A DNA stretch of 64,000 bases from Istiophorus platypterus. Its lineage: Eukaryota; Chordata; Actinopteri; Istiophoriformes; Istiophoridae. The stretch covers positions 5,464,029 to 5,528,028 of the forward strand of contig CM029121.1 in the NCBI GenBank assembly GCA_016859345.1, in the 5' to 3' direction. Shown here piece by piece: positions 59,356-64,000 of this stretch. Each line of letters opens with the position of its first letter. The stretch's first letter is position 1. A program made the position numbers and the translations under genes. The notes under the pieces were generated by a model. That model did not search any database, was not told the origin of the DNA, and saw only the letters and a program-made list of their open reading frames with translations.

Positions 59356-62300
59356 TCAAAATTGCTGAACCCTTAAAAACTTCTAGCAAAGGTTCCTGAA
59401 AAAAGACAGTTACTCAATGTAGCCCAGCCTCTTTTTAAGACCTGTGCACCATGAATCATCCGGCTCCTGCTGAAAAAATGCTCCAGGACAGGCCCATTAT
59501 TAGTCTGTCTGCATGACCTCATCTCTCACTCCTGTCTCTTCCTCATGCCTACCACTTGTCAGTTTGCCCTTCTCCACTGATTTATGTCATGCTTTTCTCT
59601 CTGTCTCAATCTTTCTATTGAAAGCAATGTAGTGAACTTTCTCTCCATCCAAATCTTTGTCGTCATCCTCCTCCTTCACCTCATACTGTATATTTATATT
59701 ATCGCTCCTTTGACACCAACTTTTACTCTGTTGTGTTCTTTGACCTCTTAGTTTTCAGTTTCTTAACAGCATCTTTTATTCTACTGGTTTTAAACAGCTC
59801 CCCCCTTCCTTCATTCTATTTTGGTCTGTTTGGTTGTTACTGATCAATTTCCCTCCAGTTTCTCCAGCGTTTGCCTCCTTACTCTGTCTGTCTCATTCAT
59901 CTCTGTTGTCCTATAAAGGCTTTGCAGTTGTGTCACAAATCTCTGAGTAGCTACAACTAGCCTCATTATGTTGGAAAAAGCTCTGCAAGCAACTTAGCTT
60001 GCAAGCTGTTAGTTACCCAGTGTTGACTGTCAGTTAACTTGGTCATTTTGTTGACAAAAGTTTTTTCAAAAGATGCATTATAAGGTCTGCAAACAGGTCT
60101 GCGGAGCAGTTTATATTCCCACTGAGAAGGGTTAAAAAATGTGATGATGCAAAACAGCGAAATTTGGACTGGCTATCTGTTCCATCAAAAGCTACCAGTG
60201 TAAAGATGGTTTGCTATTGGACAACACTGCAAATATGGCTAATAGTCTGAGAACATGACAATCAGTAGTGATGACTAGCTGCAAAAAAAGTACTGCCAAT
60301 ATTTAAACAAACTATGTCTGGAGTGACTGGAGTAACATCAACTTGCAAATACTATCCATAAATAATGATGGTCATCTAAGCAAACAAGAGATCTGAGAGA
60401 GAATTGCAAGGATCAATTAATCGTGAACAGCACCGAGAAGCCGTAAAACTGAAAAAGAAAAGAAACAGAAAACCAGAGACAGAACGGCAAGAAAAAGAAA
60501 ACAGATTGACTGGTGGTCTGACAGGTGGAAGTGAAGTGCAGAGCTAAAATCACAAACCAGAAATAAAGTGCAAATTGAATGAGGAAGTCAGTTTTATTCA
60601 TTTAACAGTGATGAGCACTATTTGGCCACGCTAGACAGAAGAATCCACACCCTTCTATTTGTTTTTAGCTGTAATATTGTAATTCTGTCTAGTCTTGACA
60701 GCATGGATCAACAGGCCTCCCTTAACTCCATCTGCTTTTTGTCTTAATGCCAAAGACTGTTGCAATAATTAGCAGATGGCTGATGAGTCACAAGGCAAAA
60801 AGCAGAAGATTAAAAAAACAAAAAAAAAAAACTACCTGCTAACTCACTGGAACCAAGATACACAAAATTTCTCCATGTGTCACTGGCTGTGTTAGTGTCT
60901 CTATCTTGTTCTATCCAGTCATGACAATGTTTTTCCCTAAATTAGATCAGGTTTGCCAGGCTTAGGTAAAGGCCTTACATATCCATGGTTAAACCCACAC
61001 AGGTGCTTCTTCTGATAATACCTCATTAGACCTTTCCTGGGCTCTATCCAACCCCCCCCCCTTTACTAGATATTCAATAGTTCTAGTGAACAGTAAATTG
61101 AGATTTTGGACACTTGTGAAAAACTCATTTTGAATCATCATTATAAGGTGAAGTATCATGCAACTATAATTTTTTTTTTTTTTTAAATTTGACAATAAGC
61201 AACCAGAAACTCAGTAAAACTCAAATAAAATACAGGTGCCTCACTTGTCATATAGTAGGAAAAGAACAGGTGCATTAAGGATGAATTCAAGTGAACCTGT
61301 AAACCATGACTGTAAGTGTGTTTCCATCATATTTCCATCATGTTTTTGACATGTTTTCTATCCTTTGAGCTTTGAAAGGCAATTTTTAATGATAACATCT
61401 GGTTCTGCACTGTCCTTCATCCAATGTTCATCTCAATAAATTAACTCCTAATGTTCACATGATAGTAGTGGAAGGAAACATTAATTGATCTGCAATTGCC
61501 AGGTTTCTGGAAAATTTGGATCAAATTTAAAACCCTGAACCCTGAAATTGAAGTAACCATTGCCAGTTTTATTATTCACACCTGTTCCTATCATACTGCG
61601 ACATACCAAACTGTCTTCAATAAAAATTGCTCTATCGCATTGTCACACACCTGACTCATTGGTGCACCAAGTTTGGTGATCTCATATAATTCCTTGCATC
61701 ATTATCCACAACTATAACAGAATTCTAATTAGCCAAAATAAATGAAACTCATCAATGTGGGTGTGCAGAGCCTTGAAGATGGCTTCATTCCCCTTGGGTT
61801 AACCAGTTTTGGAGACTGATATTGTTTCTGCTGGCTTACTGTCATGGCCTACTGGGAAACTGAATGGAAGCGAAGCTATTCGTTGATGTCAGTAACTCAG
61901 AAAAACACTTATATAGTTGTTATTGATAAGTTTGACTATGTGTATGTAAAAATTTAAGAGACTTCTTTTTATTAGCAAGAGTTCAGCATTTCTAATTTCG
62001 GACAATGCAATTTGTTGGCCAACGCTCAATATCTTAATGTGCAGGCATGAAATAAAACATGCACAGGGGATTCTTTGAAGATTTTGATTTTTATTTTCTT
62101 ATAATTTAACAGGTAAGATGGTCAGAGTACTCTGGCCTGTGCCAATAGTGTTTGTGCACTCCCTTTTTTTCAGTTTACAAGCAGGTACAGTGGTAGTGAT
62201 GCAAGAAAAAAAACTTTTAACACAAATGTGTTCGTTCAATTTTGTGGCTACAGATTCAGGATTGAGTGCAGGTTGAGTTCCTCTTCAGAGGTGTAATTCA

Positions 62301-63676
62301 ATGAGTTCATTCCGTCAGCAGCTACAGGAACTATGCAATTAAAATAGCACCTTGAGTTGCTATGGAATAACATGTCCATTTTGCAAAATTTAAGTTTCAA
62401 CCTGCAGCAGCTCAATTACCGTGATAAATTAGAGGTGCTGCTGCAAGTGCAAAGAGCAAACTAAGTGCTGTCAAATGATTCAAGTATTTCAGAGACTTAT
62501 TGGTTGCTGAAGCACTCCAACAGCTGCGTAACAATGGCTTTAAGTCAGCTGTGATAATCACAAAAAACAGACAAAACATGCACGCATCCACAGCTCAGGC
62601 ATACTGATCCACTAATGCTTATATCACACACTTACAGACAGAAGAAATGCTCACTAAAGCCTGCTACTTGTATTTGCAGGAGAGGTGGATCCATAAAGCA
62701 CATACTGTACACTACTGCACACACATTCACTGGTTTGCTGTTTCAGCAGCTTAGTGGGCAAGAAGGCTGGCCCTGAAATCTGTGCTATGAATGTAAAGAC
62801 AGAACTCAGCCAATTAAACCTAAATTACTACCCACTGTCAGATTTAAAATACTCTCTCATATTGCCTTGCTCCTTTTGCTCTCCTCACCCTGCCCTTCTT
62901 TCTGCTTCCCTCTGTTCTGTGCCTCTTCTCCCCCTTTAAGGCTTTGCCACCTCCTGCATTTACTTCTGTCAATCTCTCCCTCCCTGTACCTTCTTTTCTT
63001 TTTAACAATTCTCTCCTCTTCCCTGTTAGCATCTCCCTTTTCCCCTCTCTCACTCATTAAAACAGTTCCCTGGTCTTCTCCCAGGAGAGGGGAGGCAGAT
63101 AAAAATAGCTCTTCTCCAGCTTGTGCTCACTGGTTCCTTCTTTCCCTCCTGCCTTCCATACATCAAATAACTACGTTCCTCCATAAAAACCATTGTTTCA
63201 TCCTCCTCTCTCTTTGTTCCTCACTGACTCTCACTCACGCTTTTCACTTGCTCTGTAGCCTCTCATCCAACCACACTCATATCTAGCTCTTTAAAGACAG
63301 TTTGCAGTTGTGTGTTTATAATAGCACAGTAGTTACTGAACCACCCCGAGATACTGTTATCACAAAGTTGCACACAAATTCAGCTGTGTTGCAATTGAGA
63401 AAGAGCTCATTTATGGTGGGTACTGCTGGTCTTCTCTTAGGATTAGTGAAAATATAAATTTTGATATGTTTTAACTTATGTCCTGTATTAGAGCAGTTGG
63501 TAATTGAGTGGTGCAAGTATTAAAAATGATGACAGCTGATGCCACAGTCTGTTGTAAAAGGTACAATCATCTTTCAGAATGACTGCAAGCAATTTAAGAA
63601 TGTTAAATCATGTGTAAAAATTGTTAATGTTCACTGGTCTACAACTTCAGTTGATAAATGCATTTATGCAGTGTCT

Positions 63677-63677
<1 letters not shown>

Positions 63678-63758
<81 letters not shown>

Positions 63759-63761
63759 ACA
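63678..63761. repeat. (AC)n microsatellite, about 38 units
   Basis: A nearly pure AC run of about 80 bp. Confidence 0.99.
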
Positions 63762-63936
63762 GCTATTGTCCTAATGAAACAAAGCTCACACAGATGACTA
63801 AACAATGATTAAATACAGTAAACCACCATGTTTGTGCACATTAAAGTGAACAGATAATGTATCTTCTTTATAGATAAACATTTTGGGAGATGGAGAGAGG
63901 GTAATGGCATAATAAGCTTGGACAGCAAAGAACCCC

Positions 63937-64000
63937 TCCACACACTCGCGCACACATGCACATGCACACGCACACGTGCACACACGCGCACACACACACA
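63937..64000. repeat. (CA)n-rich tract at window edge
   Basis: CA repeats with CG, TG and ATGC variants run off the end of the window. Confidence 0.95.

Larger units (their letters stand above)
35080..64000 (-). other. Upstream region of the NECAB2-like gene, probably its first intron
   Basis: The 109-bp exon needs an upstream exon ending in the first base of an Asp codon, expected to encode the IFRRADKN-type start of EF-hand 1. I found no such exon up to 64000, so this stretch is either intron 1 or extends into promoter and intergenic DNA. 36000-39180, 41900-42790, 46430-48650, 49260-50060, 51600-55080 and 59360-63677 show no recognisable gene. Open frames of 60-167 codons there lack motifs. 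Confidence 0.6.

Overview
This window looks like teleost fish nuclear DNA. It is AT-rich and non-operonic, with very long introns, dozens of CA/TG, TA and GA microsatellites, several decayed Tc1/mariner copies, a hAT-like transposase fossil, and short dispersed elements that recur in related copies. Nothing resembles a bacterial, viral or plasmid gene layout, and I saw no tRNA, rRNA or CRISPR array.

One gene can be supported with confidence: the middle of a NECAB-family (N-terminal EF-hand calcium-binding protein) gene on the minus strand, closest to NECAB2 by recall. In transcription order its exons are 35079-34971 (109 bp), 31717-31692 (26 bp), 31371-31274 (98 bp), 7504-7368 (137 bp) and probably a 16-bp microexon at 6893-6878. 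The reading frame carries through every junction, all donors are GT and all acceptors AG. The first exon (N-terminus and first part of EF-hand 1) was not found and is probably beyond position 64000. The C-terminal exons, including the antibiotic-biosynthesis-monooxygenase-like (ABM) domain, were not found below 6878 and probably lie to the left of the window. Most of the window is therefore probably introns of this gene: at least 28.9 kb upstream of the 109-bp exon, 3.25 kb, 320 bp, 23.8 kb and 474 bp.

Layout: 1-6877 holds degenerate repeats, a Tc1 fragment and an unassigned exon-like block at 6624-6718. 6878-7504 holds two NECAB exons. 7505-31273 is a long intron with a second Tc1 copy, a MITE with 65-bp inverted arms, a rearranged Tc1 copy and two adjacent hairpins. 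31274-35079 holds three exons embedded in TG/CA repeats. 35080-64000 has no recognisable exon and carries foldback-like repeats, a small hAT-type MITE, the hAT/ZMYM-like transposase fossil and long TA and CA microsatellites.

The most interesting biology visible is not a new system. It is the splicing context of the NECAB exons: three consecutive acceptors with roughly 100-nt stretches lacking AG, two of them made of (UG)n in the transcript, plus a pair of frame-breaking exons that would be in-frame only if skipped together.
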